DNA of 64,000 nt, taken from Dehalococcoidia bacterium (GTDB lineage: Bacteria; Chloroflexota; Dehalococcoidia; UBA2979). The DNA is taken from NCBI GenBank assembly GCA_023228825.1, contig JALOAL010000009.1, forward strand, positions 1-64,000, read 5' to 3'. Made by a program: the position numbers and the translations under genes. The notes beneath the pieces are model-generated. The model saw only the letters and a list, made by a program, of their open reading frames with translations. It had not been told where the DNA came from and searched no databases. Positions 48,621-57,439 of the stretch are shown here, in pieces (position 1 is the first letter of the stretch; every line of letters starts with the position of its first letter).

Positions 48621-48774
48621 GCGCGTGCTCCCTCCGAGCGTGGCCGGGCGGGCGCGACCGTAGCCGCGCGCCTGCATCCGAAGGTCCGCCGCTCGCAGAA
48701 CCAGTGGTGAGTGGTCAGTCCACGATACAGCGGACGCCCGACTTTGGGCATCCGGGCCCAAAGTCGAGGGGTGG

Positions 48775-49284
48775 CTACTTCTTCTTGCCCTTTGCCTCTG
48801 GGGCGGCCCCGCCGGCCCCCTGGCTGGTGAGCGACGCCTGGAGTTCCTTCTTGCGGACGTCCATGCGGGCCAGTTTGGCGCGGAGGTCTTCCTGCATCGT
48901 CTGGAGGTGTTCCACCTTGTCGTCCACGACCTCCAACTGGCGGGTCAGGGCGTCAATGATGCGGTCCGTGCGCTCCAGGCGGGCGGGCAGTTCTCGATCC
49001 GGGCGGAAGGTGGCGATGATCTGCTGGCGCAGTTCTTCGGCTTCCACCATCTCCTTGATGTCCGCCAGCGTGAAGCCCAGCAGTTGCTGGAGTTGGCGGA
49101 TGTACTGGATGCGCTGGATGTCCTCCTGAGAGTAGAGGCGGAAGCCGCCCTCCATGCGCTCGGGCGGATTGAGGAGGCCTTTCTCTTCGTAGAAGCGCAG
49201 GGTGCGCTGCGTCACGCCGGTCCGCTCGGCGACTTCGCCGATCTGGTAGCGCTGAGCCTTCTCGTCCGCGGCGGAACTGGTCAT
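48775..49284 (-). CDS. MerR-family transcriptional regulator
   Basis: A 169-aa protein. YQIGEVAERTGVTQRTLRFYEEKGLL is the winged HTH of MerR; FRLYSQEDIQRIQYI follows; a long coiled coil (about 75-150) mediates dimerisation. The Lys/Ala-rich tail has no Cys, so it is not a metal sensor of the usual type. ATG 49284 is preferred to TTG 49299. A dyad-like CTACCGTATACGTCAG region lies upstream (49325-49340), a possible autoregulatory site. Confidence 0.9.
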   Translation of the reverse strand: MTSSAADEKAQRYQIGEVAERTGVTQRTLRFYEEKGLLNPPERMEGGFRLYSQEDIQRIQYIRQLQQLLGFTLADIKEMVEAEELRQQIIATFRPDRELPARLERTDRIIDALTRQLEVVDDKVEHLQTMQEDLRAKLARMDVRKKELQASLTSQGAGGAAPEAKGKKK

Positions 49285-49432
49285 GGGCGCGATCCTCAAC
49301 AGCCAGGTGCTAGGCGGTCAAACTCTACCGTATACGTCAGGGACTGTCCCGAGCGGCGACCAGAAGCGACGCCGCCATGAGCATGCTCGCACGTCCCGGG
49401 TGAGGGTGCGCCTCACGAGGCCGGCCGGTCGC

Positions 49433-50149
49433 CTAGTGGTCGTGCTCGTGTTCTTCGTCGTGATCGTGGGGGGCTTCCGTGACGGGGCCGCCGAGCACGG
49501 GGAGGCGGCGCTCGCTGCGTCGAGGCGCGGGCACGGCGTGCGCGGCCTCCAGCGTGGTGGCCACCAGGTCCGCGGGAACCAGGACCGCAGGCGCCCCGGC
49601 GTCCCGCCACGCCTCCAGCATGGCGGCGTCAGGCTTGCCGTTTGCGCGCACCAGCAGCGAGGCCCCCGTCAGAGCGGCCACCCGGCGCAGTTCGATCTGT
49701 TCGCGCACGGTGATCACGTCCGCGTCCGCCTCCACCAGGACGGCGTCCAGGTCAATGGCGGACACGGCGCGCAGTCGCTGTTCGTCCTGGTCTGCGCCCA
49801 GCAGCAGTACGGCGCCCACCTCGTCCACGGTGAGGGCGTTGGCGTGGCTCCGGCCGTCGTCGAAGAGGAAGAAGTCCGCGCCGGCGTCCCGCGCGGCCTC
49901 CACCTCGGCGCGCGTGGCGGCCTCCAGGCGGATGCCCACGGGGACGTTCAACGAGAGGCCGGTTGCCGAGGCGCCTGCGAGGAGGACGGCGTCCGCGCCA
50001 GCCTCGGCGGCGGCCTGCGCCTCCGCAGGAGAGGCCGCCTCCGCCACCACGATCACGTAGCGGGGGCGCTCCTGGCGGGCGATGGCGGAGAAGCCCATGC
50101 CGCCGGGCGCGCGGCCAATGTCCCGGATGCGCGTGCGGAACTTGCTCAT
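49433..50149 (-). CDS. TIM-barrel-like protein with His-rich tail
   Basis: A 238-aa protein with an alternating beta-alpha pattern (VVAEAASPAEAQAAAEAGAD, AATRAEVEAARDAGADFFL, LDAVLVEADAD) like phosphate-binding TIM barrels, but lacking a clear catalytic set. The C-terminal residues HDHDEEHEHDH form a metal-binding tail. I do not recognise the family. The start at 50149 lies just downstream of the tRNA-Thr gene on the same strand. Confidence 0.65.
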   Translation of the reverse strand: MSKFRTRIRDIGRAPGGMGFSAIARQERPRYVIVVAEAASPAEAQAAAEAGADAVLLAGASATGLSLNVPVGIRLEAATRAEVEAARDAGADFFLFDDGRSHANALTVDEVGAVLLLGADQDEQRLRAVSAIDLDAVLVEADADVITVREQIELRRVAALTGASLLVRANGKPDAAMLEAWRDAGAPAVLVPADLVATTLEAAHAVPAPRRSERRLPVLGGPVTEAPHDHDEEHEHDH

Positions 50150-50226
50150 GGGTGAGGCCTCTTTGCAGGTGGTGGACGCGGTGCGTGCGGAGCGGTCCGG
50201 GGTCGCGCACGGGCGACGGGAGATGC

Positions 50227-50301
50227 TGGAGCCGCCGGTGGGAATTGAACCCACGACCTGCTGTTTACGAAACAGCTGCTCTACCTCTGAGCTACAGCGG
50301 C
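50227..50301 (-). tRNA. tRNA-Thr (anticodon CGT)
   Basis: A 75-nt cloverleaf with a 7-bp acceptor stem (GCCGCTG with CGGCGGC, one G-U), D arm GCTCAGAGGTAGAGC, anticodon arm GCTGT-TTCGTAA-ACAGC and T arm GTGGGTTCAATTCCCAC. The anticodon CGT reads ACG. Discriminator U, and CCA is encoded (complement at 50227-50229). Confidence 0.95.
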
Positions 50302-50427
50302 GCGCCCGTCCAATCAGTATAGAGACACGTCTCCGGCTCGCTCAATGCAGGCGAGGGCGGGCAGCGGGCGGGCGAGGGAGCGGGCGGGCGAGGGCCCTCG
50401 AACGTGGGGGCGGGGCCGGGTAGTATC

Positions 50428-50544
50428 GGGCTGACCGAAGGGGAGTAGTCCCCCGCACCATCGTCGACATACTCCCTCAGCGCAGGGCGGCGAGGCGGCT
50501 CATCCGGCCCCTGAGGCCAGAGGAGTGGACGAGACTTTCGGCCC
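50428..50544 (+). promoter_or_regulatory. yybP-ykoY manganese riboswitch
   Basis: It contains the hallmark GGGGAGTAG loop (50440-50448), CGTCGACATACTCC, and the closing GACGAGACTTTCGGCCC. The ends pair GGGC-x-CCGAA with TTCGGCCC. The class binds Mn2+ and controls Mn exporters, matching the downstream gene. A GC-rich segment (50545-50605) is the probable expression platform, sequestering the ribosome-binding region. Confidence 0.88.
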
Positions 50545-50613
50545 AACGCGCGCGTGCCGCGTGGGGGCCGGACGTCCTGACTCGACCTCCCCCCGCCGGC
50601 ACCTCTGGACTTG

Positions 50614-51198
50614 ATGGATTGGGTGCCGGCCGTGTCTGCGTTCTTCCTTGCCACCATCTTGATCTTTGTGGCCGAACTGGGCGACAAGTCCCAACTGGTC
50701 GCCCTCTGGTTCGCGACGCGCTACCGCTGGTGGATCGTCCTGTCCGGGGTGACGGCGGCCACCCTGGTGGTGCACCTGGCCTCCGTGGGCGCCGGACGCG
50801 CGCTGGGCGAGGTGCTCCCGGAGCGCGCCCTGCTGGTGATCGTGGGCCTCTCCTTCTTTGGCTTCGCGTGGTGGAGCCTGCGTGGCGACACGCTGACGGA
50901 GGAGGACACCCGGGAGCGCAAGGGCTTCCTGGGGGCGTTCGGCGTGGTGACGGCGGCCTTCTTCATCTCCGAGTTGGGGGACAAGACGCAACTGGCCACG
51001 GTCTCCATCGCGGGCCGTGAGTCCTCCTGGGTGGGCGTGTGGCTGGGATCCACGCTGGGCATGGTGCTGGCGGACGCGCTGGCGGTGGGCCTGGGCATCA
51101 TCGCCGGGGCGCGCCTGCCGCAGCGGGCGATCGCTGTGGGCTCCGCCGTGCTGTTCGTCATCTTCGGCGCGGTCACCGTGGGAGCGGCGTTCGTCTGA
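50614..51198 (+). CDS. UPF0016/TMEM165-GDT1 family Mn2+ exporter
   Basis: A 194-aa membrane protein with about six helices and two copies of the family motif E-L-G-D-K (AELGDKSQ near residue 20 and SELGDKTQ near residue 118). Relatives export Mn2+ or exchange Ca2+/Mn2+ for protons. Control by the upstream riboswitch supports manganese export. ATG 50614 is one codon after a TTG. Confidence 0.92.
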   Translation: MDWVPAVSAFFLATILIFVAELGDKSQLVALWFATRYRWWIVLSGVTAATLVVHLASVGAGRALGEVLPERALLVIVGLSFFGFAWWSLRGDTLTEEDTRERKGFLGAFGVVTAAFFISELGDKTQLATVSIAGRESSWVGVWLGSTLGMVLADALAVGLGIIAGARLPQRAIAVGSAVLFVIFGAVTVGAAFV

Positions 51199-51266
51199 GG
51201 CCGTCGTCCGAGGGCCGGCTCTGTCTGTGGGTCTCCGTGGGTCCCGGGCGCGGGCTATGGCGAGGG

Positions 51267-51632
51267 CTAGCCGCGGACCAGTTTCAGCAACGACCGCGCC
51301 ACCAGCGCCGTGGTGGTGCCGATGAAGGCGATGCTGGCCAGGCGGATCTGCGTGAAGTCCTCGATGGGGATGACGCGGACCGCGTCCGGGGAGACGTCGA
51401 TCACCGCCACCGCGCGCGTGCGCGCCGCGCCACCGGCGCCGCCTCCGTTGCCGGACGTCTCCGCATCGCGGCCTCCGCCCCAGCCGAGGCCGAGGGTGTA
51501 GGAGACCTCCGCCACGGGGATAGCCGTACGGTCGCCGGCGCGGACGGGTTCGCCGAAGCACATGGACGCCCCGGCGTGTTCCGGGATGTTCATGATGCGG
51601 TCGACTGCGACTTCGGAGGTCGGGTTGGTCAT
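51267..51632 (-). CDS. GerW/YtfJ-like protein
   Basis: A 121-aa protein resembling the GerW (YtfJ) family: ATGs open MTNPTSEVAVDRIMN, then GEPVRAGDRTAIPVAEVSYTLGLGWGGG and a C-terminal hydrophobic helix. Family members occur in spore formers and in non-sporulating bacteria alike, so sporulation cannot be inferred. It overlaps the next gene by 4 nt. Confidence 0.75.
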   Translation of the reverse strand: MTNPTSEVAVDRIMNIPEHAGASMCFGEPVRAGDRTAIPVAEVSYTLGLGWGGGRDAETSGNGGGAGGAARTRAVAVIDVSPDAVRVIPIEDFTQIRLASIAFIGTTTALVARSLLKLVRG

Positions 51633-52078
51633 GGGGTCTCTCCTGTGGTCCGTTGCCGGGCCGCCCGCCCGGCGCGCCGTCGCGCCCGGGTCACCGCGCT
51701 GTTCAGCAGCCAACCGGCGAGGGCCACGGCCACCACCCGTCGCGCGAAGCGCGCCCAGGGCTGGACGGGAGCCGGAATGGCGACTTCATCGTAACGAGGG
51801 ACGCGAGCCGAGGGCGTTGAGGATGCGTGGGACGTCTCGCGATCCCGTTCGACCTCGGTCCCCGCGCGCTCTACCTCGATCGCGACCGCGCGGCGGCGGC
51901 CGAGCGTGAGGGAGGCGTGCCACAGCCGTCCGAGGGCGAGCCGCAGCGTGCGGTGCTCCACGCGTGCGGTGAGACGGCGGTCGCCGTGCGTGCCCAGCGC
52001 CACGCGTTCGACCTCCGTGTGCAGCAGGACGCCCGCGCCCGTGGGATGGGTGGCGGGGTGTCGGGCGTCCTCGGTCAT
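51629..52078 (-). CDS. Small protein with C-terminal membrane helix
   Basis: A 149-aa Arg-rich protein with a beta-rich N-terminal half and one helix (VVAVALAGWLLNSAV, about 116-130) before a basic tail. Its stop overlaps the GerW-like start, so both are probably membrane-located partners. No family recognised. Confidence 0.6.
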   Translation of the reverse strand: MTEDARHPATHPTGAGVLLHTEVERVALGTHGDRRLTARVEHRTLRLALGRLWHASLTLGRRRAVAIEVERAGTEVERDRETSHASSTPSARVPRYDEVAIPAPVQPWARFARRVVAVALAGWLLNSAVTRARRRAGRAARQRTTGETP

Positions 52079-52093
52079 GGCCGGTGGTCGCCG

Positions 52094-52810
52094 CTAGAGG
52101 TCGCGCTGCCGAAAGACGGAGAAGGTGGCGAGGATGGAGACGGCCGTGAGGCCGCCGAAGACGAAGATGACGCGGAACGTGTCCCAGGCCGGGGTCTCGC
52201 CTCGGATGGTGGGGGCCATCTGCGTGAGGACGGCGGTGGTGCTCATCCAGTTTAGGCCCAGGAACTGCAACACCAGGCCGGAGGCGAGCACCACCACGAG
52301 CAGCACCAACACGGAGACCAGGACGTTGGTCATCACCGTGGAGAGCGTGAGCCCCAGCGCGCCCAGGAACGTGAGCAGGAGGGCGGCGGTGAACAGGCCC
52401 ACCAGCAGCCCAGCGTAGGACACGTCCGTGGCGGCGTAGCGGATGATCAGGTAGGTGAAGGGCACCATCACCAGCAGGAAGACGGCCAGCGCGAAGCCCA
52501 GGCGCGCCACGATCTTCGCGGAGACGAACTCGGTGCGGGTCACCGAGCGCGACAGGATGCCGTCCGCGATGATCTGCGCCTCGCCGGCGATGGCGCCGGC
52601 GGTGAGCACGGCCACCGCGACGGCAGAGAGCGGCATCAGCACGGCGGCCACGTACGCAGCCAGCGTCTCCGAGGCCAGTTCGTTCTCACTGGCGGCCACC
52701 ACCACCAGGAAGAGCGCGGGCGCCAACAGTAGCGGCACCCAAACGCGCGTCACCCAGGACTGGAGCAGTTGCGCCGCGTCATACCGAAGGATGGCCATGA
52801 ATGCCTGCAT
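52094..52810 (-). CDS. ABC-2 type transporter permease
   Basis: A 238-aa protein with six helices, typical of ABC-2 exporters (drug, bacteriocin or lipid export). TAGAIAGEAQIIADGILSRS is the conserved cytosolic segment. Start 52810 has GGGGGAGAG upstream and overlaps the ATPase gene by 32 nt out of frame, as the ATPase C-terminus runs through it. Cargo unknown. Confidence 0.88.
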   Translation of the reverse strand: MQAFMAILRYDAAQLLQSWVTRVWVPLLLAPALFLVVVAASENELASETLAAYVAAVLMPLSAVAVAVLTAGAIAGEAQIIADGILSRSVTRTEFVSAKIVARLGFALAVFLLVMVPFTYLIIRYAATDVSYAGLLVGLFTAALLLTFLGALGLTLSTVMTNVLVSVLVLLVVVLASGLVLQFLGLNWMSTTAVLTQMAPTIRGETPAWDTFRVIFVFGGLTAVSILATFSVFRQRDL

Positions 52811-53930
52811 CGGCGCTCTCCCCCTTCCCCTGTGCCAGTGGTCCACTGTTGCCGTTGGCGCCCGCGGCGCCGTTGTGTGCGGCGCTCGCCATGGGGCTGT
52901 CGTCGCTGAGCCCGCCGTCCAGGTGGGCCTCGGCGGGGGAGCCCTCCAGCGCTGCCGCCCAGGCGGCGGCGCGCAGGAAGCCGCGCGTGCGGTCGTCCTC
53001 CAGGCGGCGGAGGAAGGCCTCTTCGATCTCGTCAGAGCCGGTGTTGATGTGGAGCAACTCCACGCCGGTGCGGTCGATCAGTTGCAGGACGCGCTGCAGG
53101 TAGTCCGTCAGGCTGCGCGTACCCAGGAAGGTGATGCGGAACTCCGAGCCGAGGCGCTCGTAGCGGACAGACCCGAACTCGTCGAGGGAGGGGATCTCCT
53201 GCTCGAACGCGGAGGTGTTGCCCTCGATCTCCACGGCGATGGTGCCCTGCCGGGCCAGGCGACGCATGTCCGCCATGGGGCCGGAGTAGATCAGGCGGCC
53301 AGCGGAGATGATGCCCACGTCCGTACAGACGCGCTCCACGTCCGTCAGGATGTGCGTGGCGATGATGATCGTGCGGTCGCGGCCGGAGAGTTCGCGGATC
53401 AACTCGATCGTCTGCTTACGCCCGGCCGGGTCAAGGCCACTGGTGGGCTCGTCCAGGATCAGCAACTCCGGATCGTTCATCAGGGCGGCGGCAATGCCCA
53501 GGCGGGTGAGCATGCCGGTGGAGAAGCCCTTCACCGGCTGCGACGCCGCGTTGGTCAGGTCCACGGCCTGCAGCAGGCGGGACAACTGGATCTTCGCGCG
53601 GTCTCGAGGCATCCCCAGCACGCTGCCCACGAACTGCAAGAAGCCGATGGGCGTCATGGTCTTGGGGAACGTGGGGTTCGTGGGCAGGTAGCCGATGCGC
53701 CGGCGCAGGTCCGCGCGCTCCGCGCCCATGGCCTCGCCGAAGACCTGGATGCTGCCGGCGGTGGGCTTCTGCAGGCCCAGCAGGATGCGGAAGGTGGTGG
53801 ACTTGCCCGCGCCGTTGGGCCCCACCAGTCCGTACACCTGCCCCTTCTCCACGCGCATGTTCAGCGCGTTGAGGGCGATGTAGCGGTTGTCATAGATCTT
53901 TGTCAGATCGTGGGTGTTGACGACGTGCAT
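52779..53930 (-). CDS. ABC exporter ATPase with Ala/Gly-rich tail
   Basis: A 383-aa ATPase. Walker A GPNGAGKST, signature FSTGMLTRL (S-T-G-M instead of LSGGQ), Walker B LLILDEPTSGLDP and HILTD switch. It resembles NatA/BcrA-type ATPases. Residues about 300-383 form a non-conserved low-complexity tail. Coupled with the ABC-2 permease. The preceding 135 bp upstream of the start hold no gene. Confidence 0.9.
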   Translation of the reverse strand: MHVVNTHDLTKIYDNRYIALNALNMRVEKGQVYGLVGPNGAGKSTTFRILLGLQKPTAGSIQVFGEAMGAERADLRRRIGYLPTNPTFPKTMTPIGFLQFVGSVLGMPRDRAKIQLSRLLQAVDLTNAASQPVKGFSTGMLTRLGIAAALMNDPELLILDEPTSGLDPAGRKQTIELIRELSGRDRTIIIATHILTDVERVCTDVGIISAGRLIYSGPMADMRRLARQGTIAVEIEGNTSAFEQEIPSLDEFGSVRYERLGSEFRITFLGTRSLTDYLQRVLQLIDRTGVELLHINTGSDEIEEAFLRRLEDDRTRGFLRAAAWAAALEGSPAEAHLDGGLSDDSPMASAAHNGAAGANGNSGPLAQGKGESADAGIHGHPSV

Positions 53931-54113
53931 GGGGAGTCCTTGCCCGCGAGGCGTCGCGATCCAGGACGTCCGCTGCCCGGCCTTTGGCGAGGCAGCGCGC
54001 ATGCACGTCCCCCGACGCGACGTGCAGCATACCAGCGATTCCTGACGAGTCGTAGGCGGGGTGGCTCGTAACTTGCGCCCGTTCCGAGGGCGCAAGTGCC
54101 CTGGTAGCCCTCC

Positions 54114-54365
54114 CTAGTAGGGAGTGGGGCGGAAGATGCTGAGCAGTTCTTCCGGGCGGAACTGCAGGCGTTCACATACGCTGACCAGGATCGAGACAGG
54201 CATCTCGCTGCGGCCGTTCTCGTAGTTCGAGATCGTGGCCTGGGTGAGGTTGACCGAGGAGGCGAGTTCCTCCTGGGACAGGTTCAGTGACATGCGCCGC
54301 TCCCGGAGCATCGCGCCGAACTCGCGACGGAAACCGCGGTCACGGGCAGTGGTCTGACGCGCCAT
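54114..54365 (-). CDS. XRE-family HTH regulator
   Basis: An 83-aa single-domain repressor. HTH: SLNLSQEELASSVNLTQATISNYENGRS. The C-terminal EELLSIF helix ends the domain. A GGGAGGT ribosome site precedes the ATG. It is divergent from the LuxR-family gene, sharing a 90-bp intergenic region, so it probably represses one or both. Its own operator is unproven; see the TACGTA motifs. Confidence 0.88.
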   Translation of the reverse strand: MARQTTARDRGFRREFGAMLRERRMSLNLSQEELASSVNLTQATISNYENGRSEMPVSILVSVCERLQFRPEELLSIFRPTPY

Positions 54366-54415
54366 TTGTGTTACCTCCCGGCCGCGAATGTAGAGGTCGG
54401 CGCTCCGAATACGAA

Positions 54416-54473
54416 TACGTACGCCCAGTACCTCCTGAGGCTACACTTACGTACCATGCAAGTTCGCTACGTA
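54416..54473. promoter_or_regulatory. Three TACGTA palindromes plus TACACT -10 element
   Basis: TACGTA occurs at 54416-54421, 54448-54453 and 54468-54473 in the divergent region and first codons of the LuxR-family gene. TACACT (54442-54447) ends 8 nt before its ATG with no ribosome site, implying a leaderless mRNA. The palindromes are candidates for XRE regulator binding. Confidence 0.4.
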
Positions 54474-57320
54474 TCGAATGAAACACCCGCCCCGCGCGGA
54501 TCCGAGGTGCTTGCGGCTGACCGAGTGCTGGAACGGGTGGCCTCGGGCGACGGTGGTTCGGCGCTGGTCGTGGGGGCGCCGGGGATGGGCCAGCGCGACC
54601 TCTTCGCCCGCATCGCCCAACGCGCGGCCGTGGTGCGCCGCCCCGCCATCTCGCTCTGGGTGACCCCGGGCCAGCCGCCGCTGATGTTCGCGCTCGCGCT
54701 CTGCGACCGCATCGGAGCGGACGAGCCGCTGGCGCTGGACGTGATGAGCGTCATGAGGCGCATCCGCCTGGCGCTGCGCGAGCCAGAGGGCGACCTGCAG
54801 CGCGCCGTCATCCTGCTGCACGGCATCCAGGACCTGCCGCACGAGGACGCCGCCGTGGTGGAGGCGCTGCTCTGCAACCCGCCGTCGCAGGACCTCCTCA
54901 TCGTCGCGACGGCCTCCGCACGTCGGGCGGACGGCCGTCGGTGGCTGGGCCTGGCGCCGCTCCGCGCGAAGGCGGCCTCCGAAGGGCGCTGCGAAGTGCT
55001 GGACCTGGCGCCGCTGGACACGGAGCAGATCGCCGCGCTGGTGGAGCAGATGGTGGGCGTGGGCGCGGCCGCGCCTCGGTTCCTGCGGGAATTGGAGGCG
55101 AAGACGCAGGGGCGGCTGGACGACCTGCAGGACTGGCTGGCGGGCATCAACGCGAGCGATCCGCGCCTGCGGCTGGAGGTGTTCCAGGGGAGTCGAGGGC
55201 TGGACACCGTGCCACCCCCGGAGAGCGCGGCCCAGCGGACGCAGCAGCGGCTGCACGGCCTCTCCGAGCACGCCTCGATGCTGGCGTTCGCGGTGGCGCT
55301 CTGGGGTCGGCCGGCGTCGCTCTCCGTGCTCCAGGGACTGACGGACCTCCCGGCGGAGGTGTGTGAGCACGAACTGCTCGAACTGCTCGCCCGAGGCGTA
55401 GTGCGGCCCGTCGAGGAGGCCTCGCCCGCGGCGTTCGAGCCGCCCACGCCGCTGACCGGGCAGGCTACCGCGGCGGAGATGCCGGCGTTCGTAGCGGAAC
55501 GGATGCACCGCCGCGCAGTGGCCCTGCTGGAGCGCTCGTCGCCGGCGTCCGCGGAAGGCGGGGACGTCATCTCCCTCGCGGACCACTACCTCGGCAGCGG
55601 GATGCCGGTGACTGACGCGATGGTGGACTGCATTGAGCAGTCCGCGCGGACGCTGATTGGCCACGGGCGTTTCGCGGACGCCCGCGAGCAATTGCTCAGC
55701 CTGCAGCAGGCGATGGCGCAGGTGGAACGCGCCGGCTCTGCTGCTGCTAAGGGGGCAGAGGGAGCGCTCCTGCCGCCGAGCCTCGCGGCGCTGAAGGCGG
55801 AGACGCTGTCGCGGAGCGGTCAGTTGGAGGCTGCGCAGGAGTTGCTGGGCAAGCCGGCGACGGCGGCGCCGGGAGATATCCGGTCATCGATCCGGCGGGC
55901 CCGCGACCAGGTGGCGCTGGGCCACGACCTGGAGGCGTGGAAGATCTACGAGCCGCTGGTCTCCGGGCGCAACCCCAGCCACGACGCCTCGATCATCCAG
56001 GCGCGGGTGGAGTCCGCGCGTGTGCTGCAGACGCTGGGGTGGGTGGACGAGGCGATCCTCCAGAGTCACCGCGCGTACCGGGAGTCGGCGCGGTCGCAGA
56101 ACTGGCGGCTCGCCGCGCTCGCCCTCCTGGCGCGCTACAGCATCAAGGTGACCAGCGGGCGGCCGTACCAGGGCCTGCGGTCGGCGCGCCTGGCCTATCG
56201 CCTGGCGCGCCGCTCTGGCGACGCCGCCGCGATCGCCCGGGCCACCTCGGCCGTGGGCAACGCGCTCTCGGACACCGCCTCGCTGCCACGAGGGCTGCGC
56301 TGGGTGGAGCGCGCGATGCGGCTGGCCGAAGCCTCTGACGACTTCCCGTCGCTCAGTTGGACGGGCATCCGCGTGGCTGCGGGGCGCATGGAACTGGGCG
56401 ACCTGGACGTGGCGGAGCGGGTGGCGCTGCGGATCATGCACATGGACTCCGCCCTCTACCGCGTGCGGCCGCTGCCTCGTTCGCACTCGATCCTGCGCAC
56501 CGTGCGCGCGCTGCGAGGGCAGGAGTTCGACGAGCGCGGCGGCACGGTGGCCTTCTGGCATGGGAGCGAGCGGCTGGACATGCTGCACGCCCTCTACCAG
56601 GAGGTGATCGCCCGCTACACAGAGCGGATGCTCGTGGGAGACGCCGCTGGTGCGTATGAAGCCGTCAGCACCGTGGTGGGCTGGTTCATGGAGGTCTCCG
56701 GCCGGGAGCGCTTCCTGCTCCGGGACCTGATCCCGCGCCAGGTGGAGGCGGCGGTGGCCATGGGCGCCCTGGATGCGGCGGCGGCGGCCCTGGCGGGATT
56801 CGAGAAGGTGCGCCGAAGCGCAGAGGACTTCCCGGTGGCCCGGGCGGAGCACCAGATGGCACGCGGTCGCCTCGCCGCGGCGCGGGGCGAGTGGCCGCGC
56901 GCGCTCCGGGCCTTTGGTGTGGCCCTCCAGGTGTTCGAGGAGCAGGGGTTCGTCATACGGCGCGCCACGGCGCAGCAGGAACTGGCCGCGGCGCACCTGC
57001 AGGGCGGGGACCGCGCGCTCGCGGCGCCGCTGCTGGATGAGGTGCATCGGACGGTGGTGCGGGCCGGTGCTGACCGGCGGCCGATCCAGCGGCTCTACCG
57101 CCGTGCAGGGCGCCGTGCGCCCCGGCTGCGCGGGGAGGGCGCGCTCTCCGAGCGTGAGCAGGAGGTGGCGCGGCTGGCCGCGCGGGGGATGACGGACGCC
57201 CAGATCGCGGTCAACCTCGGCATCTCGCGCCGGACCGCCACCACGCACATGCACAATATTCTCTCCAAGCGCGGGTTGCGCTCCCGGCTGGAATTGATGG
57301 GTGCCGATCCGGCGGTGTGA
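54456..57320 (+). CDS. LuxR-family (LAL/MalT-like) transcriptional activator
   Basis: A 954-aa protein. An N-terminal STAND-type NTPase region (about 25-290) has a degenerate P-loop (GAPGMGQRD: Gln and Arg replace Lys-Ser/Thr) and a Walker B-like VILLHGIQD. A long TPR-like helical middle (about 300-870) follows, then a C-terminal LuxR HTH (LSEREQEVARLAARGMTDAQIAVNLG; about 885-950). Such regulators sense metabolites or signals. It precedes the acyl-CoA cluster, its likely target by position only. Confidence 0.88.
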   Translation: MQVRYVSNETPAPRGSEVLAADRVLERVASGDGGSALVVGAPGMGQRDLFARIAQRAAVVRRPAISLWVTPGQPPLMFALALCDRIGADEPLALDVMSVMRRIRLALREPEGDLQRAVILLHGIQDLPHEDAAVVEALLCNPPSQDLLIVATASARRADGRRWLGLAPLRAKAASEGRCEVLDLAPLDTEQIAALVEQMVGVGAAAPRFLRELEAKTQGRLDDLQDWLAGINASDPRLRLEVFQGSRGLDTVPPPESAAQRTQQRLHGLSEHASMLAFAVALWGRPASLSVLQGLTDLPAEVCEHELLELLARGVVRPVEEASPAAFEPPTPLTGQATAAEMPAFVAERMHRRAVALLERSSPASAEGGDVISLADHYLGSGMPVTDAMVDCIEQSARTLIGHGRFADAREQLLSLQQAMAQVERAGSAAAKGAEGALLPPSLAALKAETLSRSGQLEAAQELLGKPATAAPGDIRSSIRRARDQVALGHDLEAWKIYEPLVSGRNPSHDASIIQARVESARVLQTLGWVDEAILQSHRAYRESARSQNWRLAALALLARYSIKVTSGRPYQGLRSARLAYRLARRSGDAAAIARATSAVGNALSDTASLPRGLRWVERAMRLAEASDDFPSLSWTGIRVAAGRMELGDLDVAERVALRIMHMDSALYRVRPLPRSHSILRTVRALRGQEFDERGGTVAFWHGSERLDMLHALYQEVIARYTERMLVGDAAGAYEAVSTVVGWFMEVSGRERFLLRDLIPRQVEAAVAMGALDAAAAALAGFEKVRRSAEDFPVARAEHQMARGRLAAARGEWPRALRAFGVALQVFEEQGFVIRRATAQQELAAAHLQGGDRALAAPLLDEVHRTVVRAGADRRPIQRLYRRAGRRAPRLRGEGALSEREQEVARLAARGMTDAQIAVNLGISRRTATTHMHNILSKRGLRSRLELMGADPAV

Positions 57321-57439
57321 TATCACGGCCGGCGATGTGCAGCCGGCCTCATAGCGCATCTAATTGCGCCCCACCTGCCCCTCAGAGAATGTGGTGATGC
57401 TGGCTGGCGGCAGGCTCGCCGTGCGTGAAGGGTTGCCGG

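Noticed and set aside
55884..57359. 491-codon minus-strand frame opposite the LuxR-family gene
   Set aside because: No recognisable domain, and the plus strand encodes a full LAL regulator there.
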